From Myxococcales bacterium (GTDB taxonomy: Bacteria; Myxococcota_A; UBA9160; SZUA-336), in NCBI GenBank assembly GCA_013215565.1, contig JABSQV010000002.1, positions 1 through 57,606 on the forward strand: 57,606 nt of DNA, in the 5' to 3' direction. Within the stretch, counting starts at the first letter, position 1; each line of letters begins with the position of its first letter. Below, one piece after another: positions 56,677-57,606 of the stretch. The translations under genes and the position numbers were made by a program. The notes beneath the pieces were generated by a model. That model saw nothing but the letters and a program-made list of their open reading frames with translations, searched no databases and was not told where the DNA came from.

Positions 56677-57606
56677 TCAGCGGCGCCGGCCTCCCCGGAA
56701 CCCACCGCCGCGGAACCCGCCCCCGCTGGAGCGGGATCTCATGCCCCCGAAGCCCTGCGAGCCCGCCCGGCGGGCGTCGCGGTCCCGGCTGAGCGAGTCA
56801 GCGTGATCGACGCTCCCGGCCGCGTTCCCGTAGCGCTCCGAGCGGCTACCGGCGCTCGCGCCCTCCCCCGCCTGTCGCGCATTCCCTGACGCCGCCGAGT
56901 GCTGGGAGGCTTCCCAGGAGCCGTCGTCCCAGGTCTGCCAGCCGTTCTCGTCATGCCGGTACAGGTTGCCGTCGTGGCCCGCGTACACGTCGCCGTTCTT
57001 GCTCTTCCCCACGCCCGTCGTCCCGCCATCCGCGGAGTGATAGGCGGTGCCGCGCGAACCGCCGGAACCCTCGAACGACGACCGTGTTCCGTCGGCATCG
57101 GTGTAGTGGCTGGTCTGGACGGTCTTGCCGTCTCGGCTCACGACCGAATCCCCCCACTGTGCGTATTCGTTGGAGTGCTGGCTGGTGGCCGCGGAGGTGC
57201 CCGTCTTCGGATTCCAGCCGCTCGCGACCGTGGCGCTGCCGTCGGGCCCGTAGCCGTGGGCCGCATGCGCGTAGGCTCCGGTTTCGGGGTTGTAGGCCGC
57301 CGCGTGACCGGCGCCTCCATTCGGACCATAGGCGCCCGCAGCATGCGCGTAGGTTCCGGTCTCGGGGTTGTATGAAGAAGCGACGCCGGCACCGCCGTAA
57401 GGCCCGACCACCTGTGCGCCCCGACCATAGGCGCCCGTGCTCTCGTTGTACCAGGTCGCGGCCGAGTAGGTCCGGGGGTAAGGGACGTAGACGGGAACCA
57501 CCGCGGGCCAGTAGTAGGGCGGGTAGTAGTAGCCGGTTCCGTAAACAATGGAGCCGCCGTACACGTAGGTTCCCATGTAACCGACCGTGTACCCGACGAC
57601 CACCCT
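56677..57606 (-). CDS. Gly/Tyr-rich 26-residue-repeat protein (N-terminus outside window)
   Basis: C-terminal part (about 310 codons) of a protein of unknown function. The visible region starts with a Tyr/Gly/Pro-rich hydrophobic segment (YVYGGSIVYGTGYYYPPYYWP), then four repeats of 26 residues built on YNPETGxYAHAA and GPxGGAG, then a Ser/Asp/Gly-rich part and a terminal GGGFRGGGFRGGRRR. It could be a surface, adhesive or envelope-associated protein, and the basic RGG tail could bind RNA or nucleic acid. A GTG lies at 57603, but the frame remains open to the window edge and the true start is probably outside. It converges on cysH (11-bp gap). Confidence 0.65.
   Translation of the reverse strand, partial: RVVVGYTVGYMGTYVYGGSIVYGTGYYYPPYYWPAVVPVYVPYPRTYSAATWYNESTGAYGRGAQVVGPYGGAGVASSYNPETGTYAHAAGAYGPNGGAGHAAAYNPETGAYAHAAHGYGPDGSATVASGWNPKTGTSAATSQHSNEYAQWGDSVVSRDGKTVQTSHYTDADGTRSSFEGSGGSRGTAYHSADGGTTGVGKSKNGDVYAGHDGNLYRHDENGWQTWDDGSWEASQHSAASGNARQAGEGASAGSRSERYGNAAGSVDHADSLSRDRDARRAGSQGFGGMRSRSSGGGFRGGGFRGGRRR
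57139..57450 (-). repeat. Four tandem 78-bp coding repeats
   Basis: Copies begin at residues 52, 78, 104 and 130 of the visible protein, spaced exactly 26 codons apart. Two central copies are nearly identical in DNA (GGGTTGTA...GTAGG on the plus strand), which points to recent duplication. Confidence 0.7.

Noticed and set aside
1-57606. Prophage, insertion sequence, CRISPR array, rRNA or tRNA
   Set aside because: No integrase, transposase, repeat-spacer array, CCA-ended cloverleaf or rRNA-like stretch was recognised by eye; a tRNA scan would be the decisive test.

Overview
This is a GC-rich bacterial chromosome segment of densely packed housekeeping and accessory genes. I see no phage, integrase, insertion sequence, CRISPR array, rRNA or tRNA. 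The mix suggests a free-living, lipid-active, aerobic bacterium of the Myxococcota or former deltaproteobacterial type: luciferase-like flavin monooxygenase, acyl-CoA synthetase, nitronate monooxygenase, amidohydrolase, VKOR-thioredoxin fusion, plant-type FabI, and a CYP51-ferredoxin fusion that implies sterol metabolism. The lineage is an inference from gene content only.

Region 1 (1-22 kb). A partial glpD faces an M1 aminopeptidase. Then come phhB, a luciferase-like monooxygenase, an alpha/beta hydrolase and a three-subunit proton-translocating transhydrogenase (pntAA-pntAB-pntB) with overlapping genes. A TPR lipoprotein, an M18 aminopeptidase, an acyl-CoA synthetase, a histidine phosphatase and YqgE/AlgH follow. 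A minus-strand operon then encodes a GH38 alpha-mannosidase, a ParB-fold protein, an acylphosphatase and a TIGR01777 epimerase. A PPOX-type protein and fabI close the region.

Region 2 (22-31 kb). hisS, sucA (E1 of 2-oxoglutarate dehydrogenase without E2/E3 beside it), a membrane-anchored ABHD18-like hydrolase, VKOR-thioredoxin, a class C beta-lactamase-fold hydrolase and a SnoaL-like protein.

Region 3 (31-41 kb). A surface-glycan block: three large YfhO/GT-C-like membrane proteins (two of them tandem paralogues), a DPM-like GT2 with its DUF2304 partner, a SAM methyltransferase, and a GT2-methyltransferase fusion.

Region 4 (41-48 kb). A nitronate monooxygenase/amidohydrolase pair and a GatB/YqeY protein, then the most interesting unit: a small ParB-fold protein, a sterol 14-alpha-demethylase fused to a 3Fe-4S ferredoxin, and an internally duplicated protein of unknown function that is translationally coupled to the CYP51 by an ATGA overlap.

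Region 5 (47-57.6 kb). Enoyl-CoA hydratase, a MOSC protein, Lhr helicase, argC, a secreted VWA protein, an APS reductase (cysH) under an unusually AT-rich promoter, and a Gly/Tyr-rich 26-residue-repeat protein cut by the window edge.

A recurring signal is a TAnnnT box lying 6-8 nt upstream of the start codon with no Shine-Dalgarno sequence between them. It precedes about a dozen genes and suggests that many transcripts here are leaderless. Other genes (phhB, the acyl-CoA synthetase, the SnoaL-like gene, echA-like, yqgE) have clear GGAGG-type ribosome binding sites.
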